Shown here in pieces: positions 44,578-54,700 of a stretch of DNA of 64,000 nucleotides. A program made the translations under genes and the position numbers. The stretch's first letter is position 1. Each line of letters begins with the position of its first letter. The DNA is from Bacteroidia bacterium (lineage in GTDB: Bacteria; Bacteroidota; Bacteroidia; SpSt-205), in assembly GCA_026003215.1 (NCBI GenBank), contig BPGV01000001.1:2013729-2077728 (forward strand), written 5' to 3'. Under the pieces are notes generated by a model. It was not told the origin of the DNA, ran no database searches, and worked only from the letters and a program-made list of their open reading frames with translations.

Positions 44578-45353
44578 ACTGGCTGTACCTGCACTGGAAC
44601 GCCTCCCCAGATATTGCCCATATAGGGCCGCTTACGCTGCGGTGGTATGGGCTCCTGTTTGCGGCTGGTTTTTTTATCGGCTTTTACCTGATGCGCTGGG
44701 TGTATCGCCGAGAAGGGCGCCCCGAAGCCGACTTAGATACCCTCCTCTGGTATTTGCTCTTGGGGACGGTCATAGGCGCTCGGTTGGGCCACTGTCTCTT
44801 TTATGAGCCCGAGTACTACCTGGCCCACCCCATAGAGATTGTAAAAATATGGGAGGGCGGGTTAGCCAGCCATGGTGGCACCATAGGCGTATTGCTGGCC
44901 CTGTATCTTTACACACGCAAGCGGCCCAATCAGCCCTTCCTTTGGTTGGCCGATCGGCTTACGGTGCCTACCGCATTGACCGCTACTTTTATACGAATAG
45001 GCAACTTTTTCAACTCGGAGATTTATGGCAAAATCACTACGGTGCCTTGGGCTGTTGTTTTTGCGCGCGTAGATCCCCATCCCCGTCATCCTACGCAGTT
45101 ATATGAAGCTCTGGTGTATCTTGCCCTCTTTATGTTGCTTCTGACGCTATACAAACGGGGAGTTTATTTTCGGTGGCCTATGGGGCGTCCTTTGGGGGTG
45201 TTTCTGCTATGGGTATTTGGCTGGCGTTTTGTGATAGAGTGGGTGAAAGAACCGCAAGAAGCCTTTGCTCTGGGGCTTCCCCTCAACATGGGCCAACTGC
45301 TGAGCTTACCTTTCCTCGCTATGGGCCTCTATCTTTTACTTCGGAAACGGTAG
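44574..45353 (+). CDS. lgt: Prolipoprotein diacylglyceryl transferase
   Basis: Attaches diacylglycerol from phosphatidylglycerol to the lipobox cysteine of prolipoproteins in the inner membrane; 259 residues with about seven membrane helices. Visible are LRWYGLLFAAGFFIG, GARLGHCLFYEPEYY, GGLASHGGTIG, RIGNFFNSEIYG (Lgt signature) and HPTQLYEAL with the essential His. Overlaps the hydrolase by 4 bases. Lipoproteins such as the M1 peptidase in this window would be substrates. Confidence 0.95.
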   Translation: MNWLYLHWNASPDIAHIGPLTLRWYGLLFAAGFFIGFYLMRWVYRREGRPEADLDTLLWYLLLGTVIGARLGHCLFYEPEYYLAHPIEIVKIWEGGLASHGGTIGVLLALYLYTRKRPNQPFLWLADRLTVPTALTATFIRIGNFFNSEIYGKITTVPWAVVFARVDPHPRHPTQLYEALVYLALFMLLLTLYKRGVYFRWPMGRPLGVFLLWVFGWRFVIEWVKEPQEAFALGLPLNMGQLLSLPFLAMGLYLLLRKR

Positions 45354-45360
45354 GTTTCTG

Positions 45361-45368
45361 TATTTTTG
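45361..45368 (+). promoter_or_regulatory. -7 box TATTTTTG for the 45374 gene
   Basis: Exact TAnnTTTG match, five bases before ATG 45374, directly after the lgt stop. Confidence 0.7.
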
Positions 45369-45373
45369 GCTGA

Positions 45374-46018
45374 ATGCGTTGGCTTACTGCTATACTCTGT
45401 TTGGGGTTATGGGGGCAAGTGCGGGTGCGGATAGGGCATACTTTGTCTGCCAGTAGCGGACTGGTGGGCATAGATACGGTGTTTCGGTTACAAAAGGCTC
45501 CCTTGTATTTATGGGTGGAGGCGCGATTCCGTTCGCCCGTGGAATGGGATACCTTATGGGTAGCCCTGCGTACAGTCGATAGAATACAGGGCATATATCT
45601 CCTCATACGGACAAAAACCGATAGAAACTTATATCGGGGGCGGATGGCTTTTCGGCAGTCAGGGATATATCTGCTTACTTTTATACCACCTCGGCAGGCT
45701 CGGCTGGTTTTAGGGCGGTCAAGGGTATATATTACGGATGCAAACTATCCCACAGTTATAGCATTACGGGCTCGGGCCAGAGGGTTAGCTTCCGCCTCTC
45801 CTACCAATCCCGAAGCGGCCCTCACGGTCATAGATACGGTCGCCTTAGAGGTACTGGATCTTCCTGAGGAAGCGCTCTCTCTCCCTGAATCCAGTGTGCC
45901 TGCGCTGGAAGAGCCCTTGGAAGAAGATCTGGACTCCCTCTTAGAGGTACCTGACGAGGATATAGGGCCGGAGGAGGATTTGGACTTGGAAGAGTTAGAT
46001 TTCGGAGACGATTTGTGA
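45374..46018 (+). CDS. Unknown secreted protein with acidic C-terminal tail (214 aa)
   Basis: I do not recognise the family. A signal peptide (MRWLTAILCLGLWGQ) is followed by about 115 residues that alternate like a beta-sandwich and resemble the N-terminal part of BatD/oxygen-tolerance-type domains (VRIGHTLSASSGLVGIDT, then WVEARFRSPVEWDTLWV); that comparison is from memory and weak. The last 55 or so residues are dominated by Asp, Glu and Leu (LEEPLEEDLDSLLEVPDED). The stop overlaps the DUF58 start by 4 bases, which fits a BatD-like role because Bat operons pair such proteins with DUF58/VWA proteins. Confidence 0.65.
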   Translation: MRWLTAILCLGLWGQVRVRIGHTLSASSGLVGIDTVFRLQKAPLYLWVEARFRSPVEWDTLWVALRTVDRIQGIYLLIRTKTDRNLYRGRMAFRQSGIYLLTFIPPRQARLVLGRSRVYITDANYPTVIALRARARGLASASPTNPEAALTVIDTVALEVLDLPEEALSLPESSVPALEEPLEEDLDSLLEVPDEDIGPEEDLDLEELDFGDDL

Positions 46019-46920
46019 TTCGGCCAGAAGAAGTAGCCGCTTTAGCGAACTTAGAGCTTATCGCTCGGCAGATTGTAGAAGGATTTTTAGTGGGGCTGCA
46101 TCGTAGCCCGTATCAAGGGTTTTCGGTAGACTTTTCGGAGTATAGGCCTTACCAGCCCGGCGAGAGCTTAGACAAGATAGATTGGCGGGTCTTTGCCCGT
46201 ACAGAACGGCTCTACACCCGCCGTTACGAGGAAGAAACCAACCTCCAAGCGTACCTCCTCATAGACATTAGCGGTTCTATGCGTTATCCCCTGCGGGTCA
46301 CCCCTACAAAGCTGGATTATGCGCTCTTTTTGGGGGCGGCTTTGGCGTATTTGCTTATTCAGCAGCGGGATGCGGTGGGCTTGTATCTTTTTGATGAGGA
46401 GATACGGGCCTATTTGCCGGCGCGGTCGCGGCGCTCCTGGCTTCGCCGGCTTTTCTTGACCTTAGAACCCTTGCGGGGGGGGCCTCCCATGCCTGCCCGC
46501 ACCCATATTGCTAAGGCTCTACACACGATTGCTCAACGCCTAATGCGCCGTAGCCTCATACTGCTTCTAAGTGATGGTTTTGTTTTACCTGAAGAGGAAC
46601 GCCCCTTCCAGCAAGCGCTGGCGCGTCTGCGACATGCTGGGCATGAGGTGCTTTTTCTACGCATCTGGGACGAAGCCACCGAAAGGCGCTTTGAGCTGCC
46701 CTTAGAACCGCTACGCCTCATAGACATAGAGACCCGCCGCGAGGTGAAAATCCACCCTTTAGAAATGCAAGCCCTTTACCAGCAGCACTTCTCCGCATGG
46801 GCGCAAAGGCTCTATAGGTTTTGCCAGCTTCACCGCATTGACTGGGTAGAGGTGGACCGGGCCGGAAGTTTCTTTGAACCTTTGCGCCGGTATCTCCTCA
46901 AACGGCAGCACCTCCCATGA
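46015..46920 (+). CDS. DUF58 protein with VWA-like domain
   Basis: 301 residues. The DUF58 signature (FSEYRPYQPGESLDKIDWRVFARTERLY, shortened here in discussion to YRPYQPGESLDKIDWR) is followed by a von Willebrand A-like fold with the metal site DISGSMRY. DUF58 proteins usually work with a MoxR AAA ATPase as a chaperone-like system; no MoxR gene lies in this window. GTG 46015 overlaps the stop of the preceding gene, and the stop overlaps ispE (ATGA), so the three are translated as a unit. Confidence 0.88.
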   Translation: MIRPEEVAALANLELIARQIVEGFLVGLHRSPYQGFSVDFSEYRPYQPGESLDKIDWRVFARTERLYTRRYEEETNLQAYLLIDISGSMRYPLRVTPTKLDYALFLGAALAYLLIQQRDAVGLYLFDEEIRAYLPARSRRSWLRRLFLTLEPLRGGPPMPARTHIAKALHTIAQRLMRRSLILLLSDGFVLPEEERPFQQALARLRHAGHEVLFLRIWDEATERRFELPLEPLRLIDIETRREVKIHPLEMQALYQQHFSAWAQRLYRFCQLHRIDWVEVDRAGSFFEPLRRYLLKRQHLP

Positions 46921-47699
46921 AACGACTGTATGCGCTATCTCCTGCAAAGCTCAATATTGGCCTGCATGTACTGGGCCGATGGCCTGAGGGCTATCACATC
47001 ATAGAAACTTTGCTGGTCCCTTATCCAGCCCTCTATGACGACATAGAGATAAAGCTCTTGCCGGGCCTCAATCGGCTGGAGCTGCGCCTCACGGGCATAG
47101 AAATCCCTCCAAGCGAGGAAAACTACCTACAAACCAGTTATCGGCTATTGCGAGAAGGGCTGGGGACCTCTTTGCCGGCCTTGGAAGTGCGCCTCCATAA
47201 ACGCATCCCGGTAAGCGCAGGGTTGGGCGGCGGGTCCAGCAATAGTGGGGTATTCCTTCGGCTGATGCGGGATATTTTGGACCCTCCCCCCTCTTGGGAA
47301 ACCCTACATAAAATAGCGGCTGAAATCGGAAGTGATGTGCCTTTTTTCCTCTATGAGCGGCCTATGCTGGCCCGAGGCACCGGCACAGAACTGGTACCGT
47401 ATGATTTTTCCTTGGACGCGTTTGAGGTATTTATGGCCACACCGCCTTTCCCCTGCTCTACCAAGCATATCTATCGGGGCTTGCGCCCTTCTCATTGGAG
47501 CCGCGTAAGCATAGAACCTATCATAGCTACAGGACCAGCTACCTGGCGTGAAAAACTTCACAATGATTTAGAGCAAGTGAGCTTCCAGGTGTATCCGCAA
47601 CTCTTGATAGTGAAAAAGTCTTTTTATGAATTCGGTGCCATCTATGCCAGTATGAATGGCAGCGGAAGCAGTGTATATGGCCTTTTTCCTAAGAGATGA
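46917..47699 (+). CDS. ispE: 4-diphosphocytidyl-2-C-methyl-D-erythritol kinase
   Basis: GHMP kinase of the MEP pathway to IPP and DMAPP; 260 residues. SPAKLNIGLHVLGRWPEGYH at the N terminus, the ATP-binding PVSAGLGGGSSNSGVF, SDVPFFL and the C-terminal MNGSGSSVYGLF are the family motifs. It feeds the two prenyl diphosphate synthases also found in the window. ATG overlaps the DUF58 stop by 4 bases. Confidence 0.94.
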   Translation: MKRLYALSPAKLNIGLHVLGRWPEGYHIIETLLVPYPALYDDIEIKLLPGLNRLELRLTGIEIPPSEENYLQTSYRLLREGLGTSLPALEVRLHKRIPVSAGLGGGSSNSGVFLRLMRDILDPPPSWETLHKIAAEIGSDVPFFLYERPMLARGTGTELVPYDFSLDAFEVFMATPPFPCSTKHIYRGLRPSHWSRVSIEPIIATGPATWREKLHNDLEQVSFQVYPQLLIVKKSFYEFGAIYASMNGSGSSVYGLFPKR

Positions 47700-47721
47700 A
47701 AGGTAGGCGGGCGGCGCTCTC

Positions 47722-47729
47722 TACCTTTG
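47722..47729 (+). promoter_or_regulatory. -7 box TACCTTTG for carB
   Basis: Exact TAnnTTTG match, four bases before GTG 47734. Confidence 0.72.
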
Positions 47730-47733
47730 CCTT

Positions 47734-50550
47734 GTGGAGCAGATACTCATCATAGGGAGCGGCCCCATCGTCATAGGGCAAGCCGCCGAGTTTGACTATT
47801 CTGGCTCACAGGCAGCACGAGCCCTGCGCGCGCAGGGCTACACCGTGCATCTCCTCAACTCTAATCCCGCCACTATCATGACTGACCCCGTGACCGCCGA
47901 TTATGTACATCTTTTGCCCCTCACCGTAGAAAGCGTGGAGCACATTCTCGCTACGCATAAGATAGAAGCGGTACTTCCTACGATGGGGGGGCAGACAGCG
48001 CTAAACTTAGCGATGGCCTGTGCTAAGCGCGGCTTGTGGGAAAAATACGGGGTCCAGGTGATAGGGGCTTCGCTTACAGCGATTGAAGTGGCTGAGGATA
48101 GGGAGAAGTTTCGGCAGTGGGGGGAAGCGTTGGGTCTGCCGATGCTACCGGCGGGGATTGCTCGTTCCTATCTGGAAGCCAAAGACTTGGCTCATAAGCT
48201 GGGGTATCCCGTGGTACTGAGGCCTTCTTTTACCTTAGGGGGGGCGGGGGCCCAGCTGGTTGCCTCCAAAGCCGAGCTGGAAAAAGCTGTGGGCCGCGCC
48301 CTGGCCCTCAGCCCCGTCCATGAAGTGCTCGTGGAAAAAAGCATTGCGGGCTGGAAAGAGTTTGAGCTGGAGGTCATGCGCGACAAGGACGGTAACTTTA
48401 TCGTGGTATGCACCATAGAAAACTTTGACCCAATGGGCATACACACCGGCGATTCCATTACGGTCGCGCCAGCGATGACTCTGCCCGATAGCGCCATGCA
48501 GCGCCTGCGGGAATATGCTAAGGTGCTCTTGCGTTCTTTCTCGGACTTTGCTGGGGGGTGTAATGTGCAGTTTGCCCTTAGCCCCCACACCGAAGAAATC
48601 TACCTGATTGAAATCAATCCCCGTGTATCGCGTTCTTCTGCGCTGGCTTCTAAGGCCACAGGCTATCCTATCGCTAAGATTGCTGCCCTTCTCGCCGTAG
48701 GTAAGCGCCTGGATGAAATCATCAATCCCGTCACAGGCACTACTTCGGCTTTCTTTGAGCCCAGCATAGACTATGTGGTTGTAAAGGTCCCGCGCTGGAA
48801 CTTTGATAAGTTTCCGGGGGCTAATCGCCAGCTGGGCATGCAGATGCGCAGCGTAGGCGAAGCGATGGGGATAGGCCGTTCTTTCATAGAGGCGCTGCAA
48901 AAAGCCGTGCAATCATTGGAGCTTCGTCGGAATGGGCTGGGGGCCGATGGCCGTGAAGTCCAAGACCTGGCCCAACTCCTCCACGGCTTAGAACACCCCA
49001 GTTGGAACCGCATCTTCTATATCCATGACGCTTTTTTAGCGGGGGTCCCTTTGCGCACTATCCACAAGCTTACCGGTATTGATGAGTGGTTTCTCCATGA
49101 GATACAAGCCTTAGTAGAGGTTGAGCAGGAGCTAATGAGACATACGCCAGAAACCCTTATGCCAGAGCTGCTCTGGAAGGCTAAGCGCATGGGGTTGGGC
49201 GACCGCCAGATTGCGCACCTGGTCCAGAGCGTAGAGAGCCAAATCTATAAACTGCGTGAAAAATGGGGTATCCGGCGTGTGTATAAGCGCGTGGATACTT
49301 GTGCAGCGGAGTTTGAGGCCCAGACGCCGTACTACTATTCTACTTTTGAGCCCGGCGGCGAGGATGAAGGAAAAGTATTTACCTCTGAGCGGGAGGGCAA
49401 ACCGCGGCTACTTATTTTAGGCTCTGGCCCTAATCGGATTGGGCAGGGGGTAGAGTTTGATTACTGCTGTGTGCATGGGGTGTTGGGGGCCCAACGCTTG
49501 GGCTATGAAGCTATCATGCTGAACTGCAATCCCGAGACCGTCTCTACGGATCCGGACATTTCTGACCGCCTGTACTTTGAGCCGGTGTTTTGGGAACAGG
49601 TGTATGAAGTCATCCAGCGAGAAAAGCCGGTCGGGGTACTGGTGCAGCTGGGCGGGCAGACACCGCTCAAGCTCGCAGAAAAGCTTCATCGCTATGGCAT
49701 ACCCCTTATCGGCACCGACTACGAAGCCATAGATATTTCTGAGGATAGGGGCAAGTTTTCGGCGCTTTTGGAGGAGCTGGGGATACCGTATCCGCCATTT
49801 GGCGTGGCGCATACGCCAGATGAAGCGCTATCGCTGGCGGAAAAGCTCAAGTATCCGGTGTTGGTGCGGCCCAGCTATGTGCTGGGGGGACAGCGCATGC
49901 GCATCGTCGTGGATGAGGAAGAACTGGTAGAGCAGATGGTGGCTATCCTGCGGGAAATGCCCGGAAACCGCATCCTCATAGATAGGTTCTTGGCCGGAGC
50001 TGTGGAAGCAGAGCTGGATGCTATCTCCGATGGAGAAGAGATAGGGGTGATAGGGCTTATGGAACACATAGAGCCAGCGGGGGTGCATTCTGGGGACTCT
50101 ACGGCGATGCTTCCGCCGTTCTCGCTCCCGCCCGAAGCCCAAGAGGCCATGCGTCTGTATGCCGAAAAAATTGCTCGGCGCTTGCGGGTGCGCGGCTTCC
50201 TGAATGTCCAATACGCCTACCATGAAGGTACCGTCTATGTGATTGAAGCAAACCTCCGGGCCTCTCGTACCGTGCCCTTCCTGTGCAAGGCCTACAATAA
50301 ACCCTTTGTCCAATGGGCCATGGAAATCCTCTTAGGCGGCAAACGCGTAAAAGACTTTACCTTCCCCACGGCGTTGGAAGGGTATGCGCTCAAACTCCCC
50401 GTGTTTTCTTTTGACCGCTTCCCCGAGGTGGATAAGACCCTGGGCCCCGAGATGCGTTCTACGGGGGAAGAGATACGCTTTATTCGGAGTTTAGAGGATC
50501 CCCTCTTCCAGGAGCTTTATGCTTTACGCACTGTGTATTTGAGCCGATGA
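47734..50550 (+). CDS. carB: Carbamoyl-phosphate synthase large subunit lacking the MGS regulatory domain
   Basis: Makes carbamoyl phosphate from bicarbonate, ammonia and two ATP for pyrimidine and arginine synthesis. It has 938 residues against about 1070 in E. coli. The two ATP-grasp halves are complete: IGSGPIVIGQAAEFDYSG and LNSNPATIMTDP open the first, LGSGPNRIGQGVEFDYCC and NCNPETVSTDP the second. The chain stops about where the C-terminal MGS-like domain, which binds UMP, IMP and ornithine in E. coli, would begin. Shorter CarB proteins of this kind occur in other Bacteroidota. GTG 47734 is the start, four bases after the -7 box. carA is not adjacent. Confidence 0.95.
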   Translation: MEQILIIGSGPIVIGQAAEFDYSGSQAARALRAQGYTVHLLNSNPATIMTDPVTADYVHLLPLTVESVEHILATHKIEAVLPTMGGQTALNLAMACAKRGLWEKYGVQVIGASLTAIEVAEDREKFRQWGEALGLPMLPAGIARSYLEAKDLAHKLGYPVVLRPSFTLGGAGAQLVASKAELEKAVGRALALSPVHEVLVEKSIAGWKEFELEVMRDKDGNFIVVCTIENFDPMGIHTGDSITVAPAMTLPDSAMQRLREYAKVLLRSFSDFAGGCNVQFALSPHTEEIYLIEINPRVSRSSALASKATGYPIAKIAALLAVGKRLDEIINPVTGTTSAFFEPSIDYVVVKVPRWNFDKFPGANRQLGMQMRSVGEAMGIGRSFIEALQKAVQSLELRRNGLGADGREVQDLAQLLHGLEHPSWNRIFYIHDAFLAGVPLRTIHKLTGIDEWFLHEIQALVEVEQELMRHTPETLMPELLWKAKRMGLGDRQIAHLVQSVESQIYKLREKWGIRRVYKRVDTCAAEFEAQTPYYYSTFEPGGEDEGKVFTSEREGKPRLLILGSGPNRIGQGVEFDYCCVHGVLGAQRLGYEAIMLNCNPETVSTDPDISDRLYFEPVFWEQVYEVIQREKPVGVLVQLGGQTPLKLAEKLHRYGIPLIGTDYEAIDISEDRGKFSALLEELGIPYPPFGVAHTPDEALSLAEKLKYPVLVRPSYVLGGQRMRIVVDEEELVEQMVAILREMPGNRILIDRFLAGAVEAELDAISDGEEIGVIGLMEHIEPAGVHSGDSTAMLPPFSLPPEAQEAMRLYAEKIARRLRVRGFLNVQYAYHEGTVYVIEANLRASRTVPFLCKAYNKPFVQWAMEILLGGKRVKDFTFPTALEGYALKLPVFSFDRFPEVDKTLGPEMRSTGEEIRFIRSLEDPLFQELYALRTVYLSR

Positions 50551-51713
50551 ACTGGGGCGCGTATGTACAGCCGGCGGGGTTTTTCCCGATGCATTCGCAG
50601 CGGCTCTCGGTGGTGACGAGCTTTCCGGCAGGTACCCTCGCCGTAGAAGAATCCCTCAGCCGTAAGCCTACCGTTGTGCTTCTGGGATTTCCGTACTATC
50701 AGCGAGGGGAGAAAGCCTATTACTGGCCTTCGGCTACAGCACGGGTGCGCCGTCGGCTCTATCGTCTCGCTATACCCAGTCTGGCGCTCAGCTTAGTAGA
50801 TATAGGAGACCTATTCGTAGCGGAACCTAACCCGCAGGAGGTGTCTTCGGCTCTGGAGGAGGTCGTGTCGGCCCTTTTGCGGCAAGGACATACCGTGGTG
50901 CTCTTTGGAGGTGGACAAGAAGCGGCCCATCCCTTATACCGAGCGCTGGCGGCCCAGGAGACGCCTTTCACCTATACGCTCATAGACAAAAAGTTAGACC
51001 TTTTTGACGCCATCTCAGCTGAAGAGGCGCCCCATCGCCGCTATCACAGTAGTATGCTCTTAGACGAAGAGCTGTGGGTACCTACGTGGGGACATGTGAT
51101 CGGGTTAGCGTGGCATTGGGTCAGTCCGGAGGAGGAGAGCCTCATCCATGAGCGCCTAAACTTGCTCTATGTACGGCTCCATGAGGTCCTCAGTAACCCC
51201 GATAGGGCAGAGCCACTTTTGCGTATGGCTTCGCTCATTTCCATGGACTTAGGGGTTTTACGGGGAGCGGATGCGCCAGCGGTATTAGACCCTGAACCGG
51301 AAGGGCTGCCCATAGAGGTCGCCGCTAAACTCATGCGTTTCGCCGGCATGGGCTACCGCTCCGAAGTGCTCCACATAGCCAACTACTTCGCCCCCAGAGA
51401 CAAAGATGGTCGCTCCGCCGCCGCAGTGGCGGTCTTACTCTGGTACTTTTTAGAGGGGCGGATTAATCCGCAGGACGATTTTCCTCGGCCCGACCGCAGC
51501 AACTTAGAACGGTACGAGGTCTCCCTCAGCGAACCCGAGCCCTCGGAAGTAGTCTTTTATCGCCATCCGCTCACGGGGCGCTGGTGGATGGAGGTGGTGC
51601 CTCTGACGGAAGGGCACCCCCCGCGGCTTTTCCCTTGTACACAGGAAGACTACCAGCAAGCACTGGAAGGCGAGCTGTCACGCTTGTGGTATGTCGCTCA
51701 CTGGCGTATGTGA
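50547..51713 (+). CDS. Arginase-fold protein with degenerate metal site (Bacteroidota formimidoylglutamase-like)
   Basis: 388 residues of the ureohydrolase fold. VLFGGGQEAAHPLY stands where active enzymes have GGDH or GGNH, IDKKLDLFDA where they have DAHxD, and SMDLGVLRGADAPA where they have SxDxDxxDP. So the His of the first motif is Gln, the His of the second Lys, and the second Asp of the third Gly: most manganese ligands are lost. The C-terminal part (RFAGMGYRSEVLHIANYF, VLLWYFLEGRIN, GRWWMEVVPL) matches, from memory, a family found across Bacteroidota and usually annotated formimidoylglutamase or arginase. A non-catalytic role is likely. Start overlaps carB stop (ATGA). Confidence 0.78.
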   Translation: MNWGAYVQPAGFFPMHSQRLSVVTSFPAGTLAVEESLSRKPTVVLLGFPYYQRGEKAYYWPSATARVRRRLYRLAIPSLALSLVDIGDLFVAEPNPQEVSSALEEVVSALLRQGHTVVLFGGGQEAAHPLYRALAAQETPFTYTLIDKKLDLFDAISAEEAPHRRYHSSMLLDEELWVPTWGHVIGLAWHWVSPEEESLIHERLNLLYVRLHEVLSNPDRAEPLLRMASLISMDLGVLRGADAPAVLDPEPEGLPIEVAAKLMRFAGMGYRSEVLHIANYFAPRDKDGRSAAAVAVLLWYFLEGRINPQDDFPRPDRSNLERYEVSLSEPEPSEVVFYRHPLTGRWWMEVVPLTEGHPPRLFPCTQEDYQQALEGELSRLWYVAHWRM

Positions 51714-51743
51714 AGAAGAAGCCTTTTTCCCTAAAGATTTTTG

Positions 51744-51751
51744 TACCTTTG
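51744..51751 (+). promoter_or_regulatory. -7 box TACCTTTG for the PKD/T9SS protein
   Basis: Exact TAnnTTTG match, five bases before ATG 51757. It excludes a 22-codon upstream extension that runs through the box. Confidence 0.72.
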
Positions 51752-51756
51752 TTGAG

Positions 51757-54700
51757 ATGAGCCGCAGAATATGGCTTTTGGGGCTTGCGCTGGTGGGCTT
51801 AGGCATCTTTCCGCTGTATGGGAGCCATTATTTGGGAGGCGATTTGACTTATACCTGCTTAGGTCCCGGCCCCGGAAATACCATGCGCTATTTGGTGCGT
51901 TTCACCCTGTATAGAGATTGTAATGGCATAGAGGCGGATAATCCCATACAAATCAACTACCGTTCTGTCCAGTGTGGGGTGGATACTTCCGTTCTTGTGC
52001 CGCGTAGTTCGGTCATTCCCGGGTCCGGTCAAGATGTGACTCCCGTGTGTAGCAGCTCGCCTACAGCTTGTTCAGGTGGGGGGACATATGGGATCCAGCG
52101 ATGGATTTATGAAATTACGATTAATCTGCCTGCGGGATGCGGCAATGATTGGATTATTTGGCATGATAACTGCTGCCGCTCAAACAGTATAGATAACCTT
52201 ACTAACCCCGGTAGTACTGGTTCTACCTTTTACGTCACACTGGATAATACCTTGGTACCGTGCAATAACTCTCCCCAGTTTACCAATCTCCCCCAGTTTT
52301 TCAACTGTACAGGGCGTCCTACGTTGCTTAACTTGGGTCTCACGGATCCCGACGGAGACTCGTTGGTAATCACGCTGACCAACTGCTTGAATAACAACGC
52401 AAATCCTCCTACTCTGCCTCCAGTAACTTACGCAGGCTCTTACAGCGGCATCAATCCCTTTCCCACCTCTACCGGGATACTTATTCAGAGTGGGGGGTTA
52501 TTTAGTTATATTGCTACGACGCCTTTTAGGGCCGCTTTTTGCTATAAAGTGGAGGAGTATCGAAATGGTGTGAAGATAGGCGAGACTATTCAGGATGTGT
52601 ATTTGATTATTCAAAACTGCCCTGCGCCTGCGCCGCCAGCGGCGACATCTACTACGCCCTCGCGCCCTAATGTGGTGTATGACGAGACGAATGCAAACTC
52701 TTTCACTTTTACGGTGCCTTTATGCCCGGGGCAGGCAAGCCAGACATACTGTGTAGATTTCAGGTATCAAGATAACACTAATCCTCCGCCTCAAAATCAA
52801 CTACGGGTGACTGTGGTCCAGGTACCTCCTGGCGCTACGGTAAATGTAACCGGAAATAATACTAATAACGCGCAGGTTCAGCTGTGTTGGGCGCCTACGT
52901 TTGCGGATATTGGGGACCATACGGTAGTGATTACGGTAGAGAATAATGCGTGTCCTATTCGGGGGCGGTGGGATTATACTTATGTGCTGCGGGTACGGCC
53001 GGCACTCTATCATGATGGGCTGATCGCGGTGATACGGCAGCCAGGCGACACAATTCCGACACGGGATACGACGGTATGTGTCGGTACGCAGCTGCGTTTG
53101 CGCCTCACGGTGCGGGACTCGGTGCCTAATGTTTCAGATATTAGTTCTATCCAGTGGACGACGACGGGAGGGTTAGCGGCCCCGCCGTCTTTTCCGCCCA
53201 ATCCGCTTACCCAGGCGGTTTCACCGCTTGTCACGGTCACAGGCCCGGGTCAGTATATCGCGGTGGTAACCTTCCGCGGGGGGTGTGTAGATAGGGATAC
53301 GCTCCGGGTCAATATCTTCCCGCCGGACACGGTGCGTATTCAAGAGCCGCTTCAAGCGTGTGCGGGGGATAGCCTGCTTTTGGTTGCTTCCTCGGTATTG
53401 GGCCTCCCTATCCAGTGGTATACGGGGGCACCGCTAATGGGTACTTTGATTGGTACAGGAGATACCGTGCGCTATCCTGTAACTTTCCCCGGCAACTTTC
53501 CTGTATATGCGGTTACTACTGACACAAATGGCTGTATCTACATAGATACGGCTCAGGCCACGGTCTTGGACCTTCCGCTCTTTTCGGCTACTGTAACGGC
53601 TGCGCTTTGTCGCGGGCAGAATAATGGCACGATTACCCTTACCCCTAATACGTCGGGTACTTACACCTTTACCCTATATGACGCGGGAGGAGGCGTAGTG
53701 GCCGGGCCGCAACCTTCTGGGAGTTTCTCTAATCTGACCCCTGGCTGGTATATCGCCGCCGTACAAGGTCCTGCGCCCAATCCTTGTATTGGCTATGATA
53801 CTTTATATGTCGGACAGGGCGATAGTGTGAGCTTGGTGATTTTGGGGGATAGTATCCGCTATGCGTGTCCGCCCTATCAAGCAACCTTCCAAGCGCAGGC
53901 TTCTACTACCCTCAATGCTGCCCTCTCTTTCCTGTGGAACTTTGGCGACGGGAATACCCAACTCACAACCACGCCTTCTATTACGTACACCTACACTACG
54001 CCTGGTGTGTATGTGGTAGTAGTGCAAGCCTCTACACCGCAAGGGTGTTATGCCACTGATACCGCCGTTGTTAATACCCTCAATCCGTTGGGCCTGATAG
54101 CTCAGCCAGCCAGGGTTTGTAAGGAAGCTTTAGGAGGGGGCGTTACCCTGACTACCCAGGGAAATACATTCCCTCCTATTTCATATCAGGCGGTGCCCGT
54201 CGTGCCCGGTAGTGGTCCTACCTTCGGCCCGCAAAGTAGCCCTACCTTCCCGAGTATTCCGGTGGGGGTTGCCTATGAGTTTATCGCCCAAGATTCTTTG
54301 GGTTGCCAAGGCCGAGATACCCTAACCCTGGTCCCCACAGATAGTGTGGAAGGGTTGTCCCTTACCCATGACCCTATCCCGACTTGCTATCCTGTGGCCG
54401 TTAACTTCACCGCCCAAGCCCAAGGTACAGGCACGCTTACTTACTACTGGGACTTTGGGAATGGCGGCTATGATACCACCTCGACACCGACGGCAGTGGG
54501 TATCTATACCGCCGGCGGAAACTATGTAGCCACGCTGATTGTGCGCAATGAAATCGGGTGTGCTGATACACTTATAGTGCCGCTATTTATCCCAGCTACG
54601 GGCGAGCGTATAGATGCGCAAATCCTCTCTGCCGGGCCAGCGACCGCAGGATGTGCGCCCTTGACGGTCAGTTTTGAAGGTACAGGTACCAGCAGTATAG

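Noticed and set aside
48235-48912. 225-codon open frame antisense to carB
   Set aside because: Entirely within the first ATP-grasp half of carB, no promoter box, and an Arg/His/Tyr-rich composition typical of shadow frames.
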